A stretch of 64,000 nucleotides of DNA, from the NCBI RefSeq assembly GCF_001746295.1, contig NZ_MJAH01000016.1:44666-108665 (forward strand). The letters run 5' to 3'. The notes under the pieces were generated by a model. The model was not told the origin of the DNA. It made no database searches and worked only from the letters and a program-made list of their open reading frames with translations. Source of the DNA: Streptomyces sp. LUP47B. GTDB taxonomy: Bacteria; Actinomycetota; Actinomycetes; Streptomycetales; Streptomycetaceae. The first letter of the stretch is position 1. Every line of letters begins with the position of its first letter. A program made the translations under genes and the position numbers. Positions 48,959 to 57,511 of this stretch are shown piece by piece.

Positions 48959-49633
48959 ATGGATCTCGTTGTCGGGCCCGCCGCCCTCGTGCTCAAGCAC
49001 GTGGAAGAGGTCATCAGCGCGGGCGGCCTCAAGCCCGGCGACCGCCTGCCCACGGAACGGGACTTGGCGGAGGCCACCGGGGTGGGCCGCGCCGCGGTCC
49101 GCTCCGCCCTGCAGAACCTGGAGTCCCGTGGCCTCGTGCTGCGCCACGTCGGCCGCGGCACCTTCGTGGCTCCGGACGAGACCGCTCATGCAGGGACATC
49201 CGAGAACCAGCCGAGCCCCGCTGAGATCATGGCCGCACGCCTGGTACTGGAACCGGAACTGATGCCCCTCGCGGTTGCCTCCGCCACCGGTGCGGACCTC
49301 GCGGAGATGGAGCGCTGTCTGCGCGGCGGCGAACAGGCATCGAGCTCCGAAGAGTTCGAACGCTGGGACACCGCTCTGCATCACAGCTTCGCCGTCGCCA
49401 CGCACAACACAGTCCTGATCTCTGTCAGCTCCATGCTCGTCGACGCCCGACGCCAGCCGATCTGGGGCGGACTCAAGCGCCGCAGTTTCAACCCCGAACG
49501 CCACCGCTGCTACTGCACCGAACACCAACAGATCGTCGCTGCCGTCCGTGAACGAGACCCGCAAGCCGCTCGTGACGCCATGCGCGAACACCTCCATCAG
49601 GTGCGCCGCGTCCTGCTCGGCGACCACATCTGA
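48959..49633 (+). CDS. FadR-subfamily GntR regulator
   Basis: 224 residues from an ATG six bases after AAGGAG. The N-terminal winged helix (GGLKPGDRLPTERDLAEATG, then LVLRHVGRGTFVAP) precedes an all-helical FCD domain with the metal-ligand pattern LVLEPELMPLAV, ALHHSFAVATHN, and EHQQIVAAVRERD with HLHQVRR. FCD regulators sense organic acids. Its mirrored operators suggest that it represses both itself and the FAH-fusion operon until substrate appears. Confidence 0.93.
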   Translation: MDLVVGPAALVLKHVEEVISAGGLKPGDRLPTERDLAEATGVGRAAVRSALQNLESRGLVLRHVGRGTFVAPDETAHAGTSENQPSPAEIMAARLVLEPELMPLAVASATGADLAEMERCLRGGEQASSSEEFERWDTALHHSFAVATHNTVLISVSSMLVDARRQPIWGGLKRRSFNPERHRCYCTEHQQIVAAVRERDPQAARDAMREHLHQVRRVLLGDHI

Positions 49634-49729
49634 CAGCCGTCGACCGCAACCTCTCGCAGCGCGGCCGCAGCAGCGTGCCACCGCCGGCGATCGCGAATAC
49701 TGCGTCCACCACGAAGAGGACAAAATCCC

Positions 49730-50170
49730 GTGACCACCGACTCCCGGAACCCCGCCGCCGCGTCCGGCCGCACCACACATCGCGAGACCTTCGAGGCCGG
49801 TCTGGCCGTACGCAGAGCCGTGATGGGCGACGACTTCGTCGAGCGTTCGCTCACCCAGGCCAGCGACTTCACCCGCCCCATGCAGGAACTGGTGACCGAG
49901 TACTGCTGGGGCACAGTGTGGGACCGTCCCGGCCTGGAGCGGAGCACCCGAAGCCTGTTGAACCTCGCCATGCTGACCGTACTGGGCCGCACCAATGAGT
50001 TCGCCTCACACGTACGCGGGGCCCTGACCAACGGGGTGAGCGTCCAGGAGATCCAGGAGGTCCTTCTGCAGACGGCGATCTACGCCGGTGTCCCCGCCGC
50101 CCTGGAGTCGTTCCGGGTCGCCGAACAGGTGATCCGCGAGGTGAACGGCGAACATGATGAGCCGTCATGA
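49730..50170 (+). CDS. Carboxymuconolactone decarboxylase-family protein
   Basis: 146 residues from a GTG. The CMD fold is complete: RRAVMGDDFVERSLTQASDF, then EYCWGTVWDRPGLERSTRSL, the NEFASHVRGALTNGVS segment with the catalytic Glu and His, and EIQEVLLQTAIYAGVPAALE. True 4-carboxymuconolactone decarboxylases have this length and pattern (PcaC), so a role in protocatechuate-like catabolism is possible. It follows the GntR regulator by 96 nt on the same strand and probably belongs to its regulon. Confidence 0.88.
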   Translation: MTTDSRNPAAASGRTTHRETFEAGLAVRRAVMGDDFVERSLTQASDFTRPMQELVTEYCWGTVWDRPGLERSTRSLLNLAMLTVLGRTNEFASHVRGALTNGVSVQEIQEVLLQTAIYAGVPAALESFRVAEQVIREVNGEHDEPS

Positions 50171-50299
50171 CTCCATGTGGCCGGGGCAGGGAGGGCGGGG
50201 AGGAAGGCGCCCACCGTGGCCGCACTCGCACGGAACGCCGGATGCTCAGACGGCCGGCGATGTTGAAGCCGCGGACGAATAGTTTTCGCTCGCCCCGTC

Positions 50300-50791
50300 A
50301 GGCTGACTGGGCCGCGGCCCCTGAACCACACGAAAGAGGAACTGCCCATCCTGCATGACACGTTGATCCGTCTGAAGGTCAAGTGCCTGCCGGGCGACCG
50401 CGACCCGAAACCGGTCTGGCTGTGGTGCTCGGCCACCGCCGGCACACCGGCGGACGTGGAGCCCTGGTGGCAGTCCTTCCTGCGCAGATTCGACCTCGAG
50501 CACACCTTCCGGCTCATGAAACAGACCCTCGGCTGGACCGCCCCGAAGGTCCGTCACGCGGACACCGCCAACCTGTGGACCTGGCTCATCATCGCCGCCC
50601 ACACCCAGCTCCGCCTCGCCCGGCCCCTCGCCGAGGACCTCCGCCGTCCTTGGGAGCGACCCGCCGAGTCTCGCCGGCTCACTCCCGCCCGGGTGCGGCG
50701 GGGGTTTCGCAACGTCCGCGCGACCACGGCGAGGCTGTCGCACGGCTCCTGCCCGGTGAAAGTCAAGACTGCTTCTTGGGCGTGTGATTGA
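50300..50791 (+). pseudogene. Transposase C-terminal fragment
   Basis: From about 50300 the plus-strand frame reads LIRLKVKCLPGDRDPKPVWL, then LRRFDLEHTFRLMKQTLGWT and LARPLAEDLRRPWERPAE, ending RLTPARVRRGFRNVRA. This is the C-terminal half of a transposase family common in Streptomyces (DDE type with an LEHTFRL-KQTLGW block). The N-terminal catalytic part is missing and no terminal repeats were seen. It is a relic. Confidence 0.75.
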
Positions 50792-50818
50792 TGAACCAGG
50801 TGTCGCTCCCGAACCAGC

Positions 50819-51304
50819 TCAGCCGGAGGTGCCGGGCGCTGAGCCCGGCCGGAGGCTGTCGTGCAGGTGGGCGAGGAGACCGCCTGTCAGGGCAGCCAGC
50901 TGGGTCACCTGGTGCGGCGACAAGGTATCGAAGACGAGTCTGCGAACTGCTTCGACGTGGCTGGGGGCGGCCTGTTCGATGGCGGCTCGGCCGACGGGTG
51001 TGAGGCGGAACGTGGCACCACGCCGGTCGGTCTCGCACTCCTCCCGTTCAACCAAGCCCCGCCGCTGCATCCGGGCGAGTTGGTGGGAGAGGCGGCTCTG
51101 TTCCCAGGCGAGAGAGGCGCCGAGAGCGCGGGCGCGCAGCCGGTGGTCGGGGGCGTCGTGGAGGCGGCCGAGTACCTCGTAGTCGGCGAGGGAGATGCCG
51201 TGCTCGTCCTGGAGCTGCCGGCCCAGTACGGCTTGGAGCTGCGCGGTCAGGTTGATCAGCCCGCGCCATGCTTGCTGTTCCTCGGTCGTCAGCCACGTGG
51301 TCAT
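50819..51304 (-). CDS. MarR-family regulator
   Basis: 161 residues with the MarR winged helix: LQDEHGISLADYEVLGRLHD, SLAWEQSRLSHQLARMQRRG and the wing REECETDRRGATFRLT. It is divergent from a quinone oxidoreductase gene and the gap carries a long near-perfect inverted repeat, so it should repress that gene and itself, with a phenolic or redox compound as effector. Confidence 0.93.
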   Translation of the reverse strand: MTTWLTTEEQQAWRGLINLTAQLQAVLGRQLQDEHGISLADYEVLGRLHDAPDHRLRARALGASLAWEQSRLSHQLARMQRRGLVEREECETDRRGATFRLTPVGRAAIEQAAPSHVEAVRRLVFDTLSPHQVTQLAALTGGLLAHLHDSLRPGSAPGTSG

Positions 51305-51325
51305 GAGGGCAGCCTAGTGGAATGA

Positions 51326-51358
51326 ATGACACATCATGTAGATTGCATGATGAGTCAT
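51326..51358. promoter_or_regulatory. Near-perfect inverted repeat, probable MarR operator
   Basis: ATGACACATCATG (51326-51338) and CATGATGAGTCAT (51346-51358) match at 12 of 13 positions across a 7-bp spacer, midway between divergent marR and the oxidoreductase gene. Confidence 0.75.
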
Positions 51359-51396
51359 GTACTGACGTTGCTCGGTCCGGAGCGCTGGGAGCAGCC

Positions 51397-52323
51397 ATGA
51401 GAGCCGTCACTGTGAGCCAGTTCGGCATTCCGCCCGTGGTGCGCGACGACCTGCCCGAGCCGACCGCTGGGCCCGGGCAGGTGCTCGTCCGTGTGCGGGC
51501 GTCGTCGGTGAACTGGCTCGATGCGGACATGGTTCACGGGATGCTCACGGAGACCATGCCGCACAAGCTGCCGATCACTCTCGGCCGGGATTTCGCCGGG
51601 ATCGTGGAAGCGGTGGGTCACGGAGTGCGCACCCTCGAGGTCGGCGACGAGGTTTTCGGGGAGGTTCCGGTGGGGGAGCCGGCCCACGAGGGTGCCTGGG
51701 CCGAGCTCATCGCGACCGGCGAGCACACGCTCATTCGCAAGCCCGCCGCCCTGGACACTGCCACCGCCGGGGTCGCCGCCCTGGCGGCGACCACCGCGAT
51801 CATTGCGGTCGACGCTCTGGACCTGGTGCCCGGTGAGACTGTCCTCGTGGTCGGCGCGACCGGCGGTGTCGGCGGCGTCGCGGTGCAACTCGCCCGCGCG
51901 GCCGGAGCGATCGTCCTCGCTCCGGGACTGCCCGAGGACGAGGAGTACCTGCGTGGCCTCGGAGTGAGCGAGGTCCTCCCGCGAGGAGACGACTCCACCG
52001 CCGCTCTACGCAGGGTCCGTCCTGACGGGGTGGACGCGCTGCTCGACGCGGTGACCGCGTACGAGATCACCCCGTTCGCGGACCTTGTCCGGGACGGCGG
52101 CCGGATCGCCTCACCGACCGACGCGGCCGGCTACGGCCCCGGCCGCACCAACGTCACGCGCGGCCCGTGCACCGAGATCCTCGGCCGCGTGGCACGCCAC
52201 CTGGCGGACGGCACGATCACGATTCCTATCCACCAGAGCTACGGCCTGGCTGACGCGGCCATGGCCCTCCAAGCCCTCACCGCTCACCACACGCGCGGCA
52301 AGATCGCCGTGCGCGTCGCCTGA
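51397..52323 (+). CDS. Zinc-independent quinone oxidoreductase (MDR family)
   Basis: 308 residues from an ATG with GGGAG seven bases upstream. The MDR fold is clear: AVTVSQFGIPPVVRDDLPEP, SSVNWLDADMVHG, LGRDFAGIVEAVG and the NADPH loop VVGATGGVGGVAVQLA. No structural-zinc cysteines are seen, as expected for the quinone reductase branch. The open frame begins further upstream but overlaps the operator. It would reduce quinones or enones with NADPH. A pirin gene follows after 26 nt, likely in the same operon. Confidence 0.9.
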   Translation: MRAVTVSQFGIPPVVRDDLPEPTAGPGQVLVRVRASSVNWLDADMVHGMLTETMPHKLPITLGRDFAGIVEAVGHGVRTLEVGDEVFGEVPVGEPAHEGAWAELIATGEHTLIRKPAALDTATAGVAALAATTAIIAVDALDLVPGETVLVVGATGGVGGVAVQLARAAGAIVLAPGLPEDEEYLRGLGVSEVLPRGDDSTAALRRVRPDGVDALLDAVTAYEITPFADLVRDGGRIASPTDAAGYGPGRTNVTRGPCTEILGRVARHLADGTITIPIHQSYGLADAAMALQALTAHHTRGKIAVRVA

Positions 52324-52349
52324 CCCCCATACCCCTCGAAGGGGCAGTT

Positions 52350-53249
52350 ATGACCGCACAGTTCACGGGTCGGAGGACCCTGACCCGCATCACCGACAAG
52401 CAGCAGTTGGGTCCCGACGCGCAGGCCGACGACAAGGCGCTCGTCTTCGTGCCGACCGACCCGGCACTGACCGACCCGTTCCTCGCACTGGTCGAGGACT
52501 GGTTCTCCGCACCCGGGTTCGAGTGGCATCCGCACCGCGGACTGGAGACCATCACCACCGTGGTCGACGGCGTCCTCGAGCACGGCGACAACCTCGGCCA
52601 CGTCGGAGCCCTGGAGCCGGGCGAGGTGCAGTGGATGACCGCCGGGCACGGCATCATCCACCGCGAACTCGCCTACCGCAACGAGCACGCGCACGTGCTC
52701 CAGATGTGGCTCAACCTGCCCGCCGAGAAGAAGCTGACGCCGTCGCGCTACCAGGACCTGACCAGGGCCGCCATGCCCCGCCTCCACGCGCCCGGCGTCA
52801 GCATCGACGTCCACGCTGGCACCGTCGGCGGCGTCACCGGTGCGGCCGACACCCATCATCCGGTCCAGGGCATCGTCGCCACGTTCGCCCCCGGCTCCTC
52901 CTACGACCTTCAACTACCCGCTGACCACCGACTGTTCGCACACGTCATGGACGGGCGTCTGCTGATCGGTGGCCGGGAACTGCACGCCGGGCAGACCGGC
53001 TGGTCCGACCCGGTACCCGGCTCGGCGGAAGCGGGCCATACCGCGACGACGCTGTACCTCGCCGCCGTCGACCCCGAGCAGCGCGCCCGGGTCATGGTCT
53101 ACAGCGGTACGCCTCTGCGTGAACCGGTCGCCCTCGGCGGCCCCTTCGTGATGAACACCAAGGTCGAGATCACCAAGGCGTTTACCGACTTCCACGCCGG
53201 AGCCTTCGGCCCGGTGCCGAGCCTGGCCCGTCTCGCCTACGACCGATGA
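52350..53249 (+). CDS. Pirin-family bicupin
   Basis: 299 residues. The N-terminal cupin holds the pirin signature: FEWHPHRGLETITTVVDGVL and DNLGHVGALEPGEVQWMTAG, followed by GIIHRE, giving the metal ligands His, His, His and Glu. The C-terminal cupin (FVMNTKVEITKAFTDF at its end) is intact. Bacterial pirins act as quercetinases or redox modulators. Placement after a quinone oxidoreductase under MarR control suggests a phenolic or quinone stress operon. Confidence 0.93.
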   Translation: MTAQFTGRRTLTRITDKQQLGPDAQADDKALVFVPTDPALTDPFLALVEDWFSAPGFEWHPHRGLETITTVVDGVLEHGDNLGHVGALEPGEVQWMTAGHGIIHRELAYRNEHAHVLQMWLNLPAEKKLTPSRYQDLTRAAMPRLHAPGVSIDVHAGTVGGVTGAADTHHPVQGIVATFAPGSSYDLQLPADHRLFAHVMDGRLLIGGRELHAGQTGWSDPVPGSAEAGHTATTLYLAAVDPEQRARVMVYSGTPLREPVALGGPFVMNTKVEITKAFTDFHAGAFGPVPSLARLAYDR

Positions 53250-53409
53250 CCGGCGGCCCTCGCCCGCCCGCAGACGAGCGCCTGAGAGCAGTGACTGCCG
53301 CTTACCGAACCGATGCACTGGACGGCAAACACGGCCTGCGCCCCCTCGGATCAGTGGATCGATGGAGGACATTAAATCCGGCAGCAGTGGCGGGAGCTGG
53401 TTATCGCCT

Positions 53410-53467
53410 GCCTTCAGACCCTGCGCGCCGCGCGCTGAAGCCGCTGCACGGTGCAGGGTCTGAAGGC
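53410..53467 (+). terminator. Long inverted repeat after the pirin gene
   Basis: Perfect 15-bp arms (53410-53424 and 53453-53467) around a 28-nt loop, about 160 nt after the pirin stop. Probably the operon terminator. No gene is supported between 53250 and the transposon. Confidence 0.55.
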
Positions 53468-53515
53468 GGCGTTCAGGTGGGGTTCGGCGTTGTTACTCCC
53501 CAGCCCTGCATGGCC

Positions 53516-53523
53516 AATTAGGC
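53516..53523. repeat. Target-site duplication, left copy
   Basis: AATTAGGC directly abuts the left end of the transposon and is repeated exactly at 56961-56968. Confidence 0.85.
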
Positions 53524-53553
53524 GGTTGTGACCGCTCTTCCGTGATGGCTACG
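53524..53553 (+). repeat. Left terminal inverted repeat
   Basis: 30 bp, matching the complement of 56931-56960 with a single mismatch. Confidence 0.9.
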
Positions 53554-53632
53554 CCTTGATGATGAGACCGGCTGGACAGGGTATGCGGCCGCTCCGCCGG
53601 CAGCGGCTCCTACGCGGTGAGTCGGCCGCCCA

Positions 53633-54250
53633 TCAACTAGCCGCATCACCGGTGCGGAAGATTCGGTCCAGGCGGTGGTCCAGGACGGCGATGGCAGACT
53701 CCGGGCTGCGCTGGCCGACGAGGATGCTGGTGCCGAGTCCCGCAGACATGGCAAGCAGGCCGGCTGCCTCCAACTGTGCGTCCACACCGGGCTCGAGCAG
53801 AGCTGCCTCTTGCGCCTGCCGGAGGAGCTGGGTTACCGCGTCTTCTGCGGCATCCGGGTTCTTGATGAAGGGTTGGGCGGCGAGTGCCTGGTCGGTCACG
53901 GCCAGAACTGCGTAGGAGGTGTAGACAAAGTGGAAGGTGCGGCTGTCCTCGTCGGTCGGCAGCGCCGCCATCAGCAGCGCCTCGATCATTTCCCGCGGAC
54001 CGGGACTGTCCCCGGCGGCCCGCACACGGGCGGAGGCCCGTTCCCCGAACCTCGCTGTCAGGTGCTCCAGTCCGAAAAGCAGCAGCTTCTCCTTGGTCTC
54101 GAAGTAGTACTGCACCAGCCGCAGCGACACGCCCGCCTCTGCTGCCACATCGCGCATCCCTACGGCATGCAGCCCGCGTCGCCCGGCGACCCGGACCAGT
54201 GCCTCGGCGATCTCGGTGCGCCGTTCTGCGTGGTCCACGCGCTTGGGCAT
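53633..54250 (-). CDS. TetR-family regulator, transposon passenger
   Basis: 205 residues. Good TetR N-terminus (EIAEALVRVAGRRGLHAVGM, then AGVSLRLVQYYFETKEKLLL) and a variable all-helical ligand domain (LEHLTARFGERASARVRAAG, DSRTFHFVYTSYAVLAVTDQ). It lies 80 nt inside the left end of the transposon and diverges from the hydrolase gene. The 38-bp imperfect palindrome between them should be its operator. Effector unknown. Confidence 0.92.
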   Translation of the reverse strand: MPKRVDHAERRTEIAEALVRVAGRRGLHAVGMRDVAAEAGVSLRLVQYYFETKEKLLLFGLEHLTARFGERASARVRAAGDSPGPREMIEALLMAALPTDEDSRTFHFVYTSYAVLAVTDQALAAQPFIKNPDAAEDAVTQLLRQAQEAALLEPGVDAQLEAAGLLAMSAGLGTSILVGQRSPESAIAVLDHRLDRIFRTGDAAS

Positions 54251-54302
54251 CGGCCGTTTCTCCGCTCATCGTTCCACTGGTGCGGCCCCAGTAGGACCTT
54301 GA

Positions 54303-54340
54303 TGATACAGCCGTACCAACATTGTGGTACGTTCGTATCA
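54303..54340. promoter_or_regulatory. TetR operator of the passenger pair
   Basis: Nested inverted repeats: inner CGTACCA-N6-TGGTACG (54312-54331) and outer TGATAC/GTATCA (54303-54308, 54335-54340). Arms match at 13 of 16 positions. It covers the gap between divergent TetR and hydrolase starts. Confidence 0.75.
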
Positions 54341-54364
54341 CGAAAATGAGATCCGGAGGTGACC

Positions 54365-55276
54365 GTGTCCGAGACTGCTGTCCGTGCCCGAGCCGACATA
54401 GGCCGCTACGTGAGCGATGCCTGGCGCGACCGCTACTTCGCGGCCTGCGACGCGGTGTATGCACTGGGTGCACCCGCGCTCGCGGAAGAGGACGTGGAGA
54501 CGTCCTTCGGTACCACGCACGTCTACCGCTACGGCCCCGCGAACGAGGCCGCTCGATCCCGCACCCCCGTCGTCCTGGTGCACGGGGCGGGCTCCTGCTC
54601 CGCCATGTGGTACCCGAACACCCCCGCCCTCAGCGCCGACCGCCCGGTCCACGCGATCGACACCCCGGGTGATCCCGGCCGCAGCGTGCAGCGCGAATCG
54701 ATCCACCAACCCGAGCGCGCCGCACAGTGGCTGGACGAGACGCTCGCCGGACTCGGCCTCGACCGCGTGCACCTCGTCGGCACCTCCTACGGCGGATGGC
54801 TCGCCCTGAACCAGGCGCACCGCAGGCCCGGCCGCCTCGCCTCGGTCACGCTGCTCGACCCCGGCGGCCTGGAGAAAGTGGGGCTGCGCTTCTTCGTCTG
54901 GATCTTCGCCGGCCTCTTCGCGACCTTCGCGCCCAAGGCACTGCGCCCGCGGCTGGCGGCCTGGCTGGAACAGCCGGTCCTCGTCATGCCGGAACTGCGC
55001 ACGATGATCAGAACGGCCGTTCGCGCCTACCGCATACGCCGCCCGGCACCGCTTCCCCTGTCCGAGGAGGAGCTGTCCACCATCCGGACTCCGCTCTATC
55101 TGGTGCTCGGCAAGCGAAGCCTCCTCGTGCACCCGCAGCGGCAGGCGGAGCGTGTGCCGCGCCTGGTCCGCGGCGCCCGAGCCGAGATCATCTCCAACAC
55201 GGGCCACGGGCCGCAGATTGACCACGCGGAGGAGATCAACCGCAGGATGCTGAACTTCATGGCATCCGTCGACTGA
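54365..55276 (+). CDS. Alpha/beta hydrolase, transposon passenger
   Basis: 303 residues from the GTG at 54365, five bases after GGAGGT; an earlier GTG overlaps that site. The fold has HGAGSCSAMW as oxyanion region, nucleophile elbow GTSYGGW, an acid near LVLGKRSLLV and the base histidine in NTGHGPQID. The mid-region (FFVWIFAGLFATFAPKALRP) is the lid. It is a soluble esterase or hydrolase of unknown substrate. Divergence from TetR with an operator suggests inducible expression and perhaps detoxification carried by the transposon. Confidence 0.9.
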   Translation: MSETAVRARADIGRYVSDAWRDRYFAACDAVYALGAPALAEEDVETSFGTTHVYRYGPANEAARSRTPVVLVHGAGSCSAMWYPNTPALSADRPVHAIDTPGDPGRSVQRESIHQPERAAQWLDETLAGLGLDRVHLVGTSYGGWLALNQAHRRPGRLASVTLLDPGGLEKVGLRFFVWIFAGLFATFAPKALRPRLAAWLEQPVLVMPELRTMIRTAVRAYRIRRPAPLPLSEEELSTIRTPLYLVLGKRSLLVHPQRQAERVPRLVRGARAEIISNTGHGPQIDHAEEINRRMLNFMASVD

Positions 55277-55385
55277 CAACCGCCCACGCCGACAGGGCCA
55301 GGACAGTGCCGAGGGATGGCCCGGTCAGAGCCTGGGCCGGTAGCGCCCGGACTGCAGGACCGTTCCGCCAGGGGATCCCTCTGGC

Positions 55386-56935
55386 ATGCGAGTGGAGACG
55401 ATTGAGGACGTCCTCTTGCCGGGCCTGAACCTCAAGGTGCGGCAGCTCATGGCCGTCGACGGCAACTTGATTTCGATGCGGCGGGATGCGGGCCGCCCGG
55501 CAGGTGTCCGCAGTGCGAGCGTCCTGCCACGCGGGTCCACAGCCGATATTGGCGTCAGATATCCGAGTTACCCGTCGGCGGGCGGGGGTTGATCGTCCGC
55601 CTGCACGTGCGTCGGTTCTTCTGCGATCAGAGCCAGTGCCAACGCCGGACGTTCGTGGAACAGGTGGCGGGCCTGACCGAGCCACGCCGCCGTTCTTCAC
55701 CGGCGGCACAGTCGGTGATGAGGGCGGTCGCGACGGAACTCGGCGGGCGCCCGGGTCAGCGACTGTGCGCGAAGCTGCGGCTTCACGGCCGACGGACTGC
55801 GCTGTTGGCGCAACTGGTAGCCCCGCCGGTGCCGGCCCGCGCGCCGCGGATACTGGGCATCGACGAGTTCGCGTTCCGTAAAGGACGGACCTACGGCACC
55901 GTCCTCGTCGACGTCGAAAACTCCAGGCCCGTAGGCGTCCTGCCCAACCGCGAGACCGGCTCGGTTGCCGACTGGCTTCAGGAGCACCCCGGCGCCGAGA
56001 TCGTGTGCCGTGACCGCCTCATGGCATTCACCAAGGCCATCAGGCAGGCGGCCCCTGACGCCCGGGAAGTCGCCGATCGCTGGCACCTCCTCCAAAACCT
56101 CTCGACGGCCGTGGAGAAAACCTGCCGCCGACACCGCGGATGCCTGCGCCGACCTGCCACCACGGACGCCGGACCGCCGCCGGCTGCCCCGGCGATTCCC
56201 CTTCTTGACCGTGTACGTCAACGCCACAGGGACGTCACCGAATTGGCCGCGGGATTGTCCCTCAGCGCCATCGGTCGCCGCCTGCAACTGGACCGCAAAA
56301 CGGTACGGCGCTACCGGCACAGCGACCTTGAGGACCTCCTCGCCTCGGCACGGGACCGGGGCGCAGGGCTCCTCGACCCGTTCACCGACTACGTGCAGCA
56401 CCGTTTCCAGGCGGGCTGCACAAGTTCGATGCAGCTCTACCGCGAGTTGATCGGGCTCGGCTATGCCGGCGGCTATCACGTCGTGAACCGCTACGTGATC
56501 ACTATCAGGAAGGGCACCGCAGTCCCCGCCCAGGCAGTGACGCCCAGCCCACGCACCATCACCTCATGGATCATGCGCCCGCAGGAGACACTCCGGCCCT
56601 CGGAGAGCGCGCAGCTGGAAGCCGTACGGAACGCCTGCCCGGAGATCACCGCTGCCTGCGACCTCGCATGGGAGTTCACGGACATGGCCCGTCACCGTCA
56701 GGGCCACCAACTCCGGGACTGGATCCAGAAAGCCGAGGTGAGCGGTCCTGAGGCCATCGGTGTCTTCGCCGGCTCCGTCCGTCAGGACCTCCCGGCCGTC
56801 ACCGCTGGTCTCACCCCGCCCTACAGTTCCGGCGCCGTTGAGGGGCACGTCAACAGAATCAAGACGATCAAACGGCAGATGTACAGCCGCGCCTCCTTCA
56901 CCCTGCTCAGAGCCCGCATCCTCCTGCAGCCGTAG
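55386..56935 (+). pseudogene. ISL3-family transposase, apparently frameshifted near its zinc finger
   Basis: The first frame (from ATG 55386) gives LLPGLNLKVRQLMAVDGNLI and stops at 55592. The second, open from about 55500 to 56935, gives the zinc-finger part GRCPQCERPATRVHSRYWRQ, then LHVRRFFCDQSQCQRRTFVE, and the DDE domain: LGIDEFAFRKGRTYGTVLVD, REVADRWHLLQNL, and SGAVEGHVNRIKTIKRQMY. Joining them near 55505 restores a full ISL3 transposase of about 510 residues. A programmed shift, a real lesion or a sequencing error would all fit. One TTA codon lies in the zinc-finger part. Confidence 0.85.
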
Positions 56936-56960
56936 TCATCACGGAAGAGCGGTCACAACC
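56931..56960 (-). repeat. Right terminal inverted repeat
   Basis: 30 bp complementary to 53524-53553; it overlaps the last codons of the transposase gene by five bases. Confidence 0.9.
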
Positions 56961-56968
56961 AATTAGGC
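56961..56968. repeat. Target-site duplication, right copy
   Basis: AATTAGGC, identical to 53516-53523, immediately outside the right inverted repeat. Confidence 0.85.
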
Positions 56969-57179
56969 CGCACATGACGAGGCCCCGGCTGGACGGGGAG
57001 CAGCCGGGCCGAATGAGGTGACGTGCGGACGGCGGTCGCCTCGCGGCGATGGGCTTTATCGAGCTTCAGCCGGACGATCGTCTCCATGAGCAATAGGTGA
57101 GGCCTGGGGACACTGTCCCCTCCGCAGCCACGTACGAGTCAACGGAGAACCGGGCGCGGTTGTTCCGCCTGGGCAGCTG

Positions 57180-57511
57180 CGGCGGGCCTGCTGACCCGGA
57201 TGCGCCGTCTGCACCGCGACATCACCCTCGTCTGGGCCGACGGCGGCTACACCGGCGGCCTCGTCGGCTGGTGCCGCGACAAACTTGCCCTGACCTTGGA
57301 GATCGTCAAGCGCACCGACGACATGACAGGGTTCGTGGTGCTGCCGAGACGGTGGGTGGCAGAGCGCACGTTCGCGTGGCTGATGAACTCACGTCGTCTG
57401 GCCCGTGACTACGAGACCCTGCCCGCCACCAGCGAGGCGATGATCCGGCGGCCGGTGGTCACGCGGATGAGCCGGCGTCTGGGACGGCCACGGGCCGCCG
57501 GCCGGCACTGA
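57180..57511 (+). pseudogene. IS5-type transposase C-terminal fragment
   Basis: The plus frame reads LLTRMRRLHRDITLVWADGG, then LTLEIVKRTDDMTGFVVLPR, RWVAERTFAWLMNSRRLARD and YETLPATSEAMI, the end of an IS5/IS112-like DDE transposase. The first two catalytic regions are absent. A palindrome GGGGACACTGTCCCC at 57106-57120 may be an old element end. Relic. Confidence 0.8.

Larger units (their letters stand above)
53524..56960. mobile_element. ISL3-family transposon with passenger TetR and hydrolase genes
   Basis: A 3437-bp element defined by 30-bp terminal inverted repeats (53524-53553 and 56931-56960, one mismatch), both starting GGTTGTGACC on their own strand. It is flanked by the exact 8-bp duplication AATTAGGC, the size typical of ISL3. 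It carries an ISL3 transposase (55386-56935) and a divergent TetR/alpha-beta hydrolase pair. Ordinary ISL3 elements are about 1.3-1.6 kb with one gene. The transposase is split by an apparent frameshift, so present mobility is uncertain, but the intact duplication suggests a recent insertion. Confidence 0.92.

Noticed and set aside
57106..57120. Palindrome GGGGACACTGTCCCC as an operator
   Set aside because: It stands beside transposase scraps without a promoter or regulator, so an old element end is more likely.
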